Shown here one piece after another: positions 44,152 through 53,040 of a DNA stretch of 64,000 nucleotides (position 1 is the stretch's first letter; the number at the start of each line of letters is the position of its first letter). Made by a program: the position numbers and the translations under genes. The notes beneath the pieces are model-generated. The model saw nothing but the letters and a program-made list of their open reading frames with translations. It was not told the DNA's origin and did no database searches. The stretch is from Prevotella sp. (lineage in GTDB: Bacteria > Bacteroidota > Bacteroidia > Bacteroidales > Bacteroidaceae). Location of the stretch: NCBI GenBank assembly GCA_017617615.1, contig JAFZVV010000007.1:1-64000 (forward strand), written 5' to 3'.

Positions 44152-45798
44152 ATGAAGTGGATAAGGACGTTTTTGGCTTCCCTTCTCTTCCTCTTGTCGA
44201 TTTCGGCATGGGGCCAGGCACCCAAATATGAGGTACGTGCCGTTTGGCTCACCACGATAAAAAGCCTCGACTGGCCAAAAGCCAAAGCCACCTCGACCGC
44301 CGGAGTGGAACAACAGAAACGCCAACTCTGCGACATTCTCGACCGCCTGCACCGGGCCAACGTAAATACCATCCTCTTACAGACTCGGGTGCGGGCCACT
44401 ACCATCTACCCCTCCAACTATGAGCCCTGGGACGCCTGCCTTACCGGAAAGGGCGGGAAGCACCCCGGTTACGACCCCCTGCGTTTCGCCATCGACGAGT
44501 GTCACAAGCGTGGCATGGAACTACACGCATGGGTGGTGTCCATCCCCGTGGGTAAATGGAACGACATCGGTTGTAAGCGCCTGCGGGAACGCTACCCTTC
44601 ACTGGTTCACAAAATCGGCGACGAAGGTTACATGAACCCCGAACAAGGCCAGACAGCAGAATACATAGCAAAGATATGCCGCGAGATTGTGGAGAACTAT
44701 GATGTTGATGGCATACACCTCGACTATATACGCTATCCCGAGAACTGGAAGATACGGGTGAGCCGTCAGCAGGGACGCGAGAACATCACACGCATCGTGC
44801 GTGCCATCAACCGCCAGGTAAAGACGCTGAAACCATGGGTGAAAATCAGTTGCTCACCCATCGGGAAGTCACGCGAGATGAGCAGATTCGCCAGCAGGGG
44901 ATGGAACGCCTACGACGCGGTGTGCCAGGACGCACAAGGATGGCTGCGCGACGGACTGATGGACCAACTCTACCCGATGATGTACTTCAAGGACGACAAT
45001 TTCTACCCCTTCGCCGTGGACTGGGCATGGAACACCTACGGCCGCACGGTGGCACCCGGATTGGGTGTATGGCTGATGTCGCGCACGGAGGGGAGCAACT
45101 GGTCATTGATGGACATCACACGCGAGATGAACGTGCTGCGCAGCCTCGGCATGGGACACACCTATTTCCGCAGCCGCTTCTTTACCGACAACCTGAAAGG
45201 CATCTATTCCTATGCCCGTGACAGGTTCGATCAATACCCGTCGCTCACCCCACCCATGACATGGCAATCAACAGCCATCCCCAAACGTCCGGAAGGCATG
45301 GACGTGAAATCCGTGGGAGGAAGGCTTGAACTGCGGTGGTGGGGAGGTGCCGACACCAGCAGCGGCTCATATATTATGTATAATGTGTATACCAACAAGG
45401 AGTCGCCCGTCGACATCTCCGACGGACGCAACCTCATCGCCCGGCGCCTCACACAGCCACGGCTGACCATTGGCAGGGACGACGGTGAGCACTTCTTCGC
45501 CGTCACGGCCATCGACAGGTTTGGCAACGAGAGTGCGCCGCTGCAGAGCAAGCAACCCTACAAAAGCCATATCGAGTGGTTGAAAAACGACGGCCGACAA
45601 CTGGAGCTGCCGGAATTCGACCCCACACTCGATGCCTACTACATCTGCGTGGAGAGCATGCAGGGCAATGTATTGATGAGAAGGCTGAAAGAGAAAACGC
45701 TCAATATCAGGAGTCTGCCCGATGGCATCTACACGCTGAAGGTCATGACCCGGCAGAAAAAGACATCCCGGGTAGGACAATTCATCATCAGGCGATAA
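44152..45798 (+). CDS. GHL10-family glycosidase-like exported protein
   Basis: The start at 44152 (MKWIRTFLASLLFLLSISAWGQ) gives a signal peptide. The 548-residue precursor contains the GHL10 (glycosyl hydrolase-like 10, DUF187) barrel: VRAVWLTTIKSLDWP, HRANVNTILLQTRVRAT, AIDECHKRGMELHAWVV, and ENYDVDGIHLDYIRYPE with the conserved acidic cluster. Its C-terminal 150 residues form an immunoglobulin/Fn3-like tail (GSYIMYNVYTNKES). These enzymes are thought to act on peptidoglycan or host glycans in the periplasm; substrate unknown. It resembles the gene at 49141-50670, which is a paralogue. A strong terminator-like hairpin follows. Confidence 0.87.
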   Translation: MKWIRTFLASLLFLLSISAWGQAPKYEVRAVWLTTIKSLDWPKAKATSTAGVEQQKRQLCDILDRLHRANVNTILLQTRVRATTIYPSNYEPWDACLTGKGGKHPGYDPLRFAIDECHKRGMELHAWVVSIPVGKWNDIGCKRLRERYPSLVHKIGDEGYMNPEQGQTAEYIAKICREIVENYDVDGIHLDYIRYPENWKIRVSRQQGRENITRIVRAINRQVKTLKPWVKISCSPIGKSREMSRFASRGWNAYDAVCQDAQGWLRDGLMDQLYPMMYFKDDNFYPFAVDWAWNTYGRTVAPGLGVWLMSRTEGSNWSLMDITREMNVLRSLGMGHTYFRSRFFTDNLKGIYSYARDRFDQYPSLTPPMTWQSTAIPKRPEGMDVKSVGGRLELRWWGGADTSSGSYIMYNVYTNKESPVDISDGRNLIARRLTQPRLTIGRDDGEHFFAVTAIDRFGNESAPLQSKQPYKSHIEWLKNDGRQLELPEFDPTLDAYYICVESMQGNVLMRRLKEKTLNIRSLPDGIYTLKVMTRQKKTSRVGQFIIRR

Positions 45799-45853
45799 AA
45801 GGCTTCACCCCACTGGGACAATACCGCACAGCGATACAGAAACGCAAAAAACG

Positions 45854-45899
45854 CAGAGACACAGCGAAACGGAAAAGACGCCGTATCGCTGTGTCTCTG
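45854..45899. terminator. Terminator between convergent genes
   Basis: A 19-bp stem with one mismatch (45854-45872 and 45881-45899) around an 8-base loop, between the glycosidase-like gene and the convergent DUF3127 gene. An upstream copy of ACAGCGATAC offers an alternative pairing. Confidence 0.7.
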
Positions 45900-45924
45900 T
45901 GTGGATAGAGCCCCCGGGAGGCTA

Positions 45925-46353
45925 TCAGAATGGCAGGTCTTCCGAAGAGTCGGTGAATGCCGCATTCTGCCCCTCCGCGCTTGTAGCGGGAGCACCGAAA
46001 GGAGCTGCCGAGGCTTGAGGTGTGGCCGGAGCAGGAGAAGCCGCAACAAACGGAGGCATATCGGTAGGAGCCTGGGCATTGGGTATCACCTGGCGCACAT
46101 CAAATGCACGGATACTGTTGAACCATTTACCCTGATACTCACGGGCATCGATATCAAACGACACATTCACGTCCTGGCCTACTTGAATGTTGAAACGCTG
46201 GAGCCTTTCCTCGCCGAAGACAGAGAATACCATCTTGCGGGGAAATTGTGCGTCGAGCGTCTCAAGCACGAATTCCTGAACTTTCCACTCACCTCTTGCC
46301 GAGGTACCTGTCTTTACAGGGAGTGCCAGTATGATTTTTCCTTGTATTTCCAT
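45925..46353 (-). CDS. DUF3127 OB-fold protein
   Basis: The 142-residue protein starts MEIQGKIILALPVKTGTSARGEWKVQEFVLET, the typical DUF3127 start, and follows with FSVFGEERLQRFNIQVGQDVNVSFDIDAREYQGKWFNSIRAFDV. This is an OB-fold domain reminiscent of single-stranded DNA-binding proteins. The tail after residue 90 is Ala/Pro-rich and ends in acidic EDLPF, close to the SSB C-terminal tip (DDDIPF), which recruits partners. That ending suggests a DNA-metabolism role, but the family's function is not established. It is divergent from dnaN, whose promoter region lies between them. Confidence 0.85.
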   Translation of the reverse strand: MEIQGKIILALPVKTGTSARGEWKVQEFVLETLDAQFPRKMVFSVFGEERLQRFNIQVGQDVNVSFDIDAREYQGKWFNSIRAFDVRQVIPNAQAPTDMPPFVAASPAPATPQASAAPFGAPATSAEGQNAAFTDSSEDLPF

Positions 46354-46458
46354 ATGATTAACGCTTTATTTAGATATGTTGAAAATTTGACTTCATGCAA
46401 ATCGAATGCAAATATAATAAAAAAATTGATACAAGCCGAGAAAGTTTTGCACTATTTT

Positions 46459-46489
46459 TTTGTCATGTGAAGGGATTTTTGTATTTTTG
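46459..46489 (+). promoter_or_regulatory. Consensus promoter of the dnaN operon
   Basis: TTTG (46459-46462), 19 bp, TATTTTTG (46482-46489) matches the Bacteroides primary-sigma consensus perfectly. The leader to the dnaN ATG is about 80 bases. Confidence 0.8.
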
Positions 46490-46574
46490 TAGTCACATAA
46501 ATGATTATCCTGTTTTCTGTCAAACATATTCACGGATTAACGATCAGAACAATAATAACTAAAATCATATAGCT

Positions 46575-47699
46575 ATGAGATTTACCCTATCGAGCACCAC
46601 CCTGAGCAACCGGTTATCAACGCTCTCCAAGGTCATCACCAACAAGAATGCCATTGCCATACTGGAATGTTTCTTGTTCGAAGTACGCGACGGCCAACTC
46701 ATCATCACTGCATCCGACAGCGAGAATGTGATGAAGGGCATGTGCCAACTCGACGAGACCGACGGCAACGGTAGTTTCGCTGTCAGTTCACAAACCATCC
46801 TCGATGCCGTGCGTGAATTGCCCGAGCAGCCCCTGACGTTTGATGTCGACACCGACAAGCTCGTGGTGAAAGTATACTACCAGAACGGTATGTACAACTT
46901 CACGGTACAGAATGCGGAAGAATATCCACAGACCCAGCCCCTTCCCACCAACGTCACCCGCATCACCTTCGACAGTGGCGTGCTGCTCTCCAACATCAGC
47001 CGCACGCTTTTCGCCACTGCCAGCGAGGAACTCCGTCCGGTGATGAACGGTATCTATTTCGATATCACCCCGGAGTTTACAGCCATTGTGGCAAGCGACG
47101 GAAGCAAGCTGGTGCGCAACCGCAACTTCTCCGTGCGCGGCGAAGGCAACGCATCGTTCATCCTACCCAAGAAACCCGCCACACTGCTGAAGTCAGTGCT
47201 TTCGAAAGACGGGGGCGACGTGGTGATACAGTTCAACGACCGCAATGCCATGATCAACTTTGCCGACGGCGTGCTGATTTGCCGGCTGATAGAAGGACGC
47301 TATCCCAACTACAACTCGGTCATCCCTCAGGACAACCCCAACCAGATACGTATCGGTCGCAAGACCCTCATCAGTGCGCTGCGGCGTGTGATGCCTTTTG
47401 CCAGCGAAAGCAGCCAACTGGTGAAGTTCGTCGTCACCCAAGGTCAGATAGTGGTTTCCTCCGAAGACATCGACTTCGCCACCAGCGCAGAGGAGAAGAT
47501 TACCTGCGAATATGAAGGTATGAACATGTCGATAGGTTTCAAGGGGTCATCCCTATCGGAAATCCTCACCAATCTCGAGGGCGAAGAGGTGATTGTGGAG
47601 TTGGCCGATCCCAGCCGTGCCGGTGTGGTGGTTCCCGCCGAGCAACCCGAACAGGAAGAGGTGCTCATGCTCATCATGCCTATGCTGCTTAACGAATAA
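46575..47699 (+). CDS. dnaN: DNA polymerase III sliding clamp (beta subunit)
   Basis: The beta clamp encircles DNA and tethers the replicase. The 374-residue protein has the three repeated clamp domains: an N-terminal MRFTLSSTTLSNRLSTLSKVITNKNAIAILE, GTHE-like central region at IYFDITPEFTAIVASDGSKLVRN, and the C-terminal LSEILTNLEGEEVIVELADPSRAGVVVP with the final LMLIMPMLLN, the usual M-P-M ending of the clamp. It is followed after 18 bp by a DEDD exonuclease, probably in one operon. Confidence 0.97.
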   Translation: MRFTLSSTTLSNRLSTLSKVITNKNAIAILECFLFEVRDGQLIITASDSENVMKGMCQLDETDGNGSFAVSSQTILDAVRELPEQPLTFDVDTDKLVVKVYYQNGMYNFTVQNAEEYPQTQPLPTNVTRITFDSGVLLSNISRTLFATASEELRPVMNGIYFDITPEFTAIVASDGSKLVRNRNFSVRGEGNASFILPKKPATLLKSVLSKDGGDVVIQFNDRNAMINFADGVLICRLIEGRYPNYNSVIPQDNPNQIRIGRKTLISALRRVMPFASESSQLVKFVVTQGQIVVSSEDIDFATSAEEKITCEYEGMNMSIGFKGSSLSEILTNLEGEEVIVELADPSRAGVVVPAEQPEQEEVLMLIMPMLLNE

Positions 47700-47717
47700 G
47701 CCTGTAGTCAGAGAAAT

Positions 47718-48554
47718 ATGAAACTCAATCTGAAAAGGCCCCTCGTCATCTTCGACCTGGAAACCACGGGGTTGGACATTGTCAAGGACAGGATTATCCA
47801 GATAGCCTACATCAAGGTGCATCCCGACGGGAAAGAGGAGCGTAAAAGCCATTTCGTAAATCCTGGCATGCCTATTCCCAAAGAGGTGACGGAGATTACC
47901 CACATCACTAACGACAACGTGGCCAACGCGCCCACCTTCAAGCAACTGGCGTCACAACTGCAATCCGTCTTCGAAGGATGCGACTTTGCGGGATTCAATT
48001 CCAATCACTTCGACATTCCCCTGCTGGCAGAGGAGTTCCTGCGGGCTGGCATCGATTTCGACTTCTCCAAGTGCCGGATGATTGATGTACAGACCATCTT
48101 CCACAAGATGGAGCCACGCAATCTGGAGGCAGCCTATGCATTCTATTGTGGAGGGGACATGAAAAAGGATTTCCCGCCCCATCAGGCCGACAACGACACT
48201 GAGGTCACCTACCGCGTGTTGCAAGGACAGCTCGACATGTACAGTCCGTCACGCCAGGAGTCGGCCGACCGCCAATTGAAAAACGACGTGGAAGCATTGG
48301 CAGCGTTCTTGGAGAAGAAGACCAACAACAACGTGGATTTCGCCGGTCGCTTCATTTGGAAAGAAACGGTCGACGCCACGGGCAAGAAGGTGCGACAAGA
48401 AGTGTTCAACTTCGGTAAATACAAAGGCATCCCTGTTGTCGATGTATTGCGCAGAGACCCAGGCTATTATGGTTGGATGCTGAATGGCGATTTCACCTAC
48501 AACACGAAACAAGTGCTTACCCGCATCCGTCTGCGTGAGTTCAACAACCATTAA
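47718..48554 (+). CDS. DnaQ-like 3'-5' exonuclease
   Basis: The 278-residue protein is a DEDDh exonuclease of the DnaQ/epsilon type. VIFDLETTGLDIVKDRIIQIA supplies the first D and E, FAGFNSNHFDIPLL supplies the second D, and HQADNDTEVTYRVL supplies the H and final D. It may proofread for the replicase or act in repair; the position right after dnaN favours a replisome role. After residue 190 the C-terminal region contains an additional segment (FNFGKYKGIPVVDVLRRDPGYYGWMLNGDF) typical of Bacteroidota versions. The acidic gene follows 24 bp later. Confidence 0.92.
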   Translation: MKLNLKRPLVIFDLETTGLDIVKDRIIQIAYIKVHPDGKEERKSHFVNPGMPIPKEVTEITHITNDNVANAPTFKQLASQLQSVFEGCDFAGFNSNHFDIPLLAEEFLRAGIDFDFSKCRMIDVQTIFHKMEPRNLEAAYAFYCGGDMKKDFPPHQADNDTEVTYRVLQGQLDMYSPSRQESADRQLKNDVEALAAFLEKKTNNNVDFAGRFIWKETVDATGKKVRQEVFNFGKYKGIPVVDVLRRDPGYYGWMLNGDFTYNTKQVLTRIRLREFNNH

Positions 48555-48578
48555 GACGATAACACAAAACCCAACAAG

Positions 48579-49019
48579 ATGAAGGCATCCGAGCAAACCA
48601 TCCAGCAGATAGAACGTCTGGTCAAGAAAATTGCCCAGAAATTCCCCGAGGCGGAAGCCCCTACCTGTCTCACCGACATCCACCTACGGTTGTTTCAGGA
48701 GAGTGGGGAAATCCTGGCATACGACGATGACGACGAGGAAATTACCCGTTGTGTGATTAACGATTGGATTGACAACAAAGACGACGACTTCTACGACCAT
48801 GCCACCAACGTCTTGCGCCAGGTGTTGAAACGCTATGGAAAGACGGTCGACAAGATGGGCATACTGAAGCCATTCAGTTTCGTACTGGAGAACGACGAGA
48901 GCGAAAGCATCGCTGAACTCTACATCGCCGACGATGATACCATCATCATCAGCGGTGAGCTGATGGATGGACTCGACAAAGACCTCGACAAGTTCTTTGA
49001 AGACCTCATGAAAGAATAA
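48579..49019 (+). CDS. Acidic conserved protein of unknown function
   Basis: This 146-residue protein is strongly acidic (runs such as YDDDDEE, KDDDFYD and DGLDKDLDKFFEDL) with no membrane segment. The N-terminal helix EQTIQQIERLVKKIAQKFPEAEAP is amphipathic and the rest alternates strands and helices. I do not recognise a named family. Its place as the third gene of the dnaN operon suggests a replication or repair accessory role, and its charge would fit a DNA-mimic or a binding partner of a basic protein, but that is speculation. A strong hairpin terminates the operon downstream. Confidence 0.7.
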   Translation: MKASEQTIQQIERLVKKIAQKFPEAEAPTCLTDIHLRLFQESGEILAYDDDDEEITRCVINDWIDNKDDDFYDHATNVLRQVLKRYGKTVDKMGILKPFSFVLENDESESIAELYIADDDTIIISGELMDGLDKDLDKFFEDLMKE

Positions 49020-49068
49020 ACTCTAAGGACTTTAAGGACTCTAAGAACCCTAAAGACCTTAAACACCC
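49020..49068. repeat. Degenerate 9-base intergenic repeats
   Basis: Five or so consecutive 9-base units related to TTAAGGACT (CTCTAAGGA, CTTTAAGGA, CTCTAAGAA, CCCTAAAGA, CCTTAAACA) fill the gap before the terminator. Non-coding. Confidence 0.6.
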
Positions 49069-49074
49069 CACATG

Positions 49075-49121
49075 CCAAAAGCAGCGGGAGCCTCCCATCG
49101 AGAGACTCCCGCTGCTTTTGG
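49075..49121. terminator. Terminator between convergent genes
   Basis: A perfect 16-bp stem (49075-49090 with 49106-49121) with a 15-base loop separates the dnaN operon from the convergent lipoprotein gene. A-rich and T-rich arms let it work on both strands. Confidence 0.85.
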
Positions 49122-49140
49122 CTTAGAGCAATGGATAATG

Positions 49141-50670
49141 CTATCTTTTCACCTTTTTCACCACACCCTTGCTCTCGTTGCTCATCCTGTCGAGGGCAGT
49201 CACGACATACACGTACTTTTTCTTGTCTTTTCCCTCCACAGCGGGCAACTTGTAATAATTGTTGGCGGTGATGGAGACAATCCGCGACGGGTCGGACAGG
49301 TCGACCTTTTCTTTCTCATCAAACCGGTATACCACGTATTTCACGGCCTTGTCCTTCCAACTGCTGCCTTTGGGGGCCGTCCAGAAAAGTACCTCACCAT
49401 CCTTGGTCTTCACAACTTTCACCTTTTTGGGATTGTCAGGAGCCTTGTCGTCGATGAAAGGCATGAGGGGCTGAAGCGCCCTGTATCTCCAGAAATGGTT
49501 GCGTAGGTTCGTACCGTAGTTGCCTACGTTGTCGACAGCGGCCTTGGCATACCACAGCACCGTGCCATTGACGTTATGCGACTCCTTGTGCAACTTGAAC
49601 TTGGCACCCATCTGGTGGGCATTGCGATTGTCGGGGTCGGGGTATTTCACCGTGCGTTCCACATCTTCGCCGATATACAGGGGACGGTTCGAGGCATGCT
49701 TGTCCCACCATTTAATCAATGTGGCGTAATCAGCAGCCTTGTGACCTATCTCCCAGTAGAGTTGCGGCACACAGTAGTCTATCAGTCCATTGTTCACCCA
49801 CAAGAGTACGTCGGCATAGAGGTCATCATAGTTCTGCGTGCCGTTGGTCAGACTGCCCACCCCGGGAGCACTCCGCTCATTACGGTAGATGCCGAAAGGC
49901 GAGACACCGAACTTCACCCACGGCTTGCGCTTATGGATGGTTTTCGCCAGTTCTTCCACAAACTCATTCACATTGTTGCGACGCCAGTCGGCAATGTTGC
50001 GGAAGCCATTGTCGTGTTTCTCAAACTGTGCCTGGTCGGGAATCACCTTGCCAGCCACAGGGTAAGGATAGAAATAGTCATCGATATGCAAGCCATCTAC
50101 GTCATACCTGCTCACAATGTCATCCACCACCTTGCAGATATACGTCTTGTTCTCGGGAATGCCCGGGTTGAGGATAAGCAGGCCATCGTATTCGAAGACG
50201 AGGTCGGGCCGGCGTGAAGCGATATGGTTGGCAGCCAGTGTCTGGGTGGTTTTCGTCCGGGCACGGTAGGGATTAATCCATGCATGCAGTTCCATGCCTC
50301 TCTTGTGGCATTCGTCAATCATCCACTGCAATGGGTCCCAATAGGGCTGTGGTGCCCTACCCTGCTGACCGGTGAGGAACCTGCTCCACGGCTCGATATT
50401 GCTTTCATAAAGTGCGTCGCACTCCGGCCTGACCTGGAAGATGATGGCATTCACGCCATCCCGCCACAACTCGTCGAGCTGATATGAGAGGGTTTTCTTC
50501 ATCTGCTCTGTAGGCATGCCCTCAAACTGTCCGTTCACGCACTGTATCCATGCGCCCCTAAACTCACGTTTCTCTGGCGATGACACAGTGGGGATCACTG
50601 ACTCCGACCCACAGGCGGCGAGCATCAGGATGCAGAGGGCAGCGTAGCCCCATTTTAGGAATCTCTTCAT
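49141..50670 (-). CDS. GHL10-family glycosidase-like lipoprotein
   Basis: The lipobox LAAC (residues 17-20) in MKRFLKWGYAALCILMLAACG marks a lipoprotein. The 509-residue protein has the same GHL10 barrel as the gene at 44152: FRGAWIQCVN, DGVNAIIFQVRPECDALY, MIDECHKRGMELHAWINPYRA, and SRYDVDGLHIDDYFYPYP with an acidic active-site cluster. The C-terminal part has an immunoglobulin/Fn3-like domain (PDNPKKVKVVKTKDGEVLFWT, YVVYRFDEKEKVDL). It likely acts at the periplasmic face of a membrane on glycan; the substrate is unknown. It ends in VKKVKR, close to the convergent terminator. Confidence 0.9.
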   Translation of the reverse strand: MKRFLKWGYAALCILMLAACGSESVIPTVSSPEKREFRGAWIQCVNGQFEGMPTEQMKKTLSYQLDELWRDGVNAIIFQVRPECDALYESNIEPWSRFLTGQQGRAPQPYWDPLQWMIDECHKRGMELHAWINPYRARTKTTQTLAANHIASRRPDLVFEYDGLLILNPGIPENKTYICKVVDDIVSRYDVDGLHIDDYFYPYPVAGKVIPDQAQFEKHDNGFRNIADWRRNNVNEFVEELAKTIHKRKPWVKFGVSPFGIYRNERSAPGVGSLTNGTQNYDDLYADVLLWVNNGLIDYCVPQLYWEIGHKAADYATLIKWWDKHASNRPLYIGEDVERTVKYPDPDNRNAHQMGAKFKLHKESHNVNGTVLWYAKAAVDNVGNYGTNLRNHFWRYRALQPLMPFIDDKAPDNPKKVKVVKTKDGEVLFWTAPKGSSWKDKAVKYVVYRFDEKEKVDLSDPSRIVSITANNYYKLPAVEGKDKKKYVYVVTALDRMSNESKGVVKKVKR

Positions 50671-50697
50671 TTTTCGGTGTATTGATGGTTATTCAGC

Positions 50698-50730
50698 AAA
50701 AGAGGGTTTCCTTTTGGGAAGCCCTCTTTT
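50698..50730 (-). terminator. Terminator of the peptidyl-prolyl isomerase gene
   Basis: A 14-bp stem (50698-50711 with 50717-50730, one G-T pair) with loop TTTTG, followed on the minus strand by a TTTT-containing arm. Confidence 0.8.
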
Positions 50731-50749
50731 CTTGATTATGTGACATCTC

Positions 50750-52891
50750 TTAGAAGAAGAGGTATCTGTTGTCTACGACATTGGCATTGATGTACAACTC
50801 CTGCATCATCGACCTGAGCGACTGCATGTAGTTCTGGGCTGTACGGTTGGCAGCCTCCTTGGCATCAAACTTACCGTCAAGCGTCCTGCGGTCCTTCACC
50901 TGGAACACATACACGCCAGAGTTGCCCACAACAGGCTTTGCACAGAACTTGCCTTTCTCGGTAGCAGCCACGGCACCGCTGAGTGCCGGTTCCCTGGCCT
51001 GGATAGCGGAGACAAACGACGGAGAGGCAAAGGTAATCTGGGTCACTTCCGCGGTCTGTGCACCCTTGGCCTTGGCATCTGCCACGCTCTTCACGCCCTT
51101 GAGTTTCTCGAGCAGCATCTGTGCCTTCTTGTCCTTGAGGACTTCGTTCTGCACATATTCCTTGATTTCAGCGTTGTCGAGAGGCATATAGCCCTTGGGA
51201 TAGATATCGGTGAGTACAATGACCACCATCTCGTCGCGGTTGGCGCCACAGGTCATCACCTCCGACACATCGTTCTTCTTAGCCTCAAACACCCACTTCA
51301 TCGCGTCGCGCGAGTTGCTGATTCCGGGAACGGTACCCTGAGAGGTAAGCACGTTCTTGGCTTCCTGTATCTCATAGCCGGCAGCCTTGGCGTTCTTCTC
51401 CATGGCCTCAAGGCTCTGGTTGGCAGCAACAAACTGCTTGAACTTGTCGCTGGTGGCGTGCGAAGTCTCATCCGAATAGGTGATGTCGCGCTTCACCACT
51501 GCCACGTCGTATTTGTCGACCATATTCTTGCGGTTGGTCACCTGGAGGATGACATTACCCTGTGCAAGAGGCAGGTTCTTGGTCTCGTTCATGCCAAGGG
51601 TATTGAGGGTGTTGATGAAGGTGGCATCATCCTTGGAGATGCTGGTGGCACGCTCATACTGAGCAGTTGTCATCCAGTTCTTTGCGCCATTCTGCGCATA
51701 TTTCTTGGCAATGGCCTCGAAGTCGCCGCCACCCACCACAGCGTTGTACACGCTGTCGGCCTTGGTCTTGGTCTCCTCGTTGTTCTTGCCCTGGACATAG
51801 ATGGCACGATACTCCACGGAGTCGGGAAGGGTAGTCTTGGCAATGAGTTTGATGACGTTGAGCGTATTGTCTGCGGTGCTCTCCACAGGACCTATTACAC
51901 CACCTACCGACACGGAGTCGAGGCGTGTGGCGATGTCGTTGGAGAAAGCGCTCTTCCTCACGGGCACACCGAGGTAAGCCACGTTCGAACGGCTCTCCCT
52001 CACCACCTTCTCGGGTGAGTCACCCGCTTTCAGCTGCTCAGCAAACTTGGTGAGGTCGCTGTTGAGTTTGGCACGGTCGGCTGCCGATGCCACTTTCTTC
52101 ACGAGGATATATTTGATGCTTCTGATTTCCTCAGGAATACGGAACATCTCCTTCTTCTCGTTGTATTTGTTCTTCAGGTCATCCTCGGTGATTTTCACAT
52201 CCTTGTCGTTGACCGACTTGAAATCGAAGTAAGCCAAGTCGATGTCGCTTTCCTGGTTGGAGCCTTCGAAATTGAATTTGGCCTCAATAGGATTCGAGAG
52301 CACACACGAAGCCAAGAGGGTCTGGTATTTCTCGGCGAGCAGTTGCTCCCTGAGTTGTCTCTCCTTGAAGAGCACGAACTTGTATATCTTGTCGTACTGC
52401 TCTGCCAATTGGGGATTGGCATTGCGCTGGGTCTTGTATTCGCTGATGAACTTCTGATAGGCATTGAAGTCAAACCTGCCGGTCTGCTGGTTGACGAAGC
52501 CCGTGACGTTGGCCACTTCCATGAGAACATTATGAGTGCCCTGCTTCATCACTTCAGTCATCTCATCGAGGGTCACAGTGAGTCCTAACTTCTTGGCTTC
52601 GTTCTCCACAATCTTGTTCTGCACGAAATTGTTCCAAGCCATAGTCCTAACCTGGTCGTCGTTGGCTTGTGGTGCAGTGATTTTGGTGCATTCCACGAAT
52701 TCCTCGACATAGGCCTGATAGTCCTGTGCTCCGATTTTTTCTCCCAAGATTTCACCGACGCGGTTGCTGCGTTCCCTGCCTGTGGTCTCACAGGAGCGGA
52801 ACATATCGCCGGCAATGAATCCAAAAAGGCCAAGTCCGATAATGATAATCAGGAATGTGCCTTTGCTTCTGATTTTTCCTAATGCTGCCAT
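50750..52891 (-). CDS. Periplasmic parvulin-type peptidyl-prolyl isomerase (PpiD/SurA-like)
   Basis: This 713-residue inner-membrane-anchored protein has a single N-terminal helix (FLIIIIGLGLFGFIAGDMF) and a large periplasmic part. A SurA-type chaperone region (about 40-260) opens with IGAQDYQAYVEEF. A central parvulin-like domain spans about residues 240-345 (RSIKYILVKKVASAADRAKLNSDLTKFAEQ, GDSPEKVVRESRSNVAYLGV), and a second rotamase-like region follows near 340-470 (SVEYRAIYVQ, AIAKKYAQNG). It helps fold outer-membrane proteins. The catalytic residues of parvulins are not all evident by eye, so activity may rest in one domain only. It is preceded by a 149-bp leader. Confidence 0.9.
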   Translation of the reverse strand: MAALGKIRSKGTFLIIIIGLGLFGFIAGDMFRSCETTGRERSNRVGEILGEKIGAQDYQAYVEEFVECTKITAPQANDDQVRTMAWNNFVQNKIVENEAKKLGLTVTLDEMTEVMKQGTHNVLMEVANVTGFVNQQTGRFDFNAYQKFISEYKTQRNANPQLAEQYDKIYKFVLFKERQLREQLLAEKYQTLLASCVLSNPIEAKFNFEGSNQESDIDLAYFDFKSVNDKDVKITEDDLKNKYNEKKEMFRIPEEIRSIKYILVKKVASAADRAKLNSDLTKFAEQLKAGDSPEKVVRESRSNVAYLGVPVRKSAFSNDIATRLDSVSVGGVIGPVESTADNTLNVIKLIAKTTLPDSVEYRAIYVQGKNNEETKTKADSVYNAVVGGGDFEAIAKKYAQNGAKNWMTTAQYERATSISKDDATFINTLNTLGMNETKNLPLAQGNVILQVTNRKNMVDKYDVAVVKRDITYSDETSHATSDKFKQFVAANQSLEAMEKNAKAAGYEIQEAKNVLTSQGTVPGISNSRDAMKWVFEAKKNDVSEVMTCGANRDEMVVIVLTDIYPKGYMPLDNAEIKEYVQNEVLKDKKAQMLLEKLKGVKSVADAKAKGAQTAEVTQITFASPSFVSAIQAREPALSGAVAATEKGKFCAKPVVGNSGVYVFQVKDRRTLDGKFDAKEAANRTAQNYMQSLRSMMQELYINANVVDNRYLFF

Positions 52892-52989
52892 TACTTTTTG
52901 TTATTGTTTTTTAATTGTATTTTCTCTATAAATCAATGCATTTCCAGTCTGTTGAAGCCCCTGTAGGGCCCTTTCACGCAAAATGCGCA

Positions 52990-52997
52990 CAAAGTTA
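52990..52997 (-). promoter_or_regulatory. -7 box for the isomerase gene
   Basis: TAACTTTG on the minus strand, about 100 bp before the ATG. The leader contains a small GC-rich hairpin (GGGCCCTACAGGGGC). Confidence 0.4.
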
Positions 52998-53040
52998 CGA
53001 AGAAATTGGCAAATGGGCGAATTTTCAGCTCCAAAATTAT

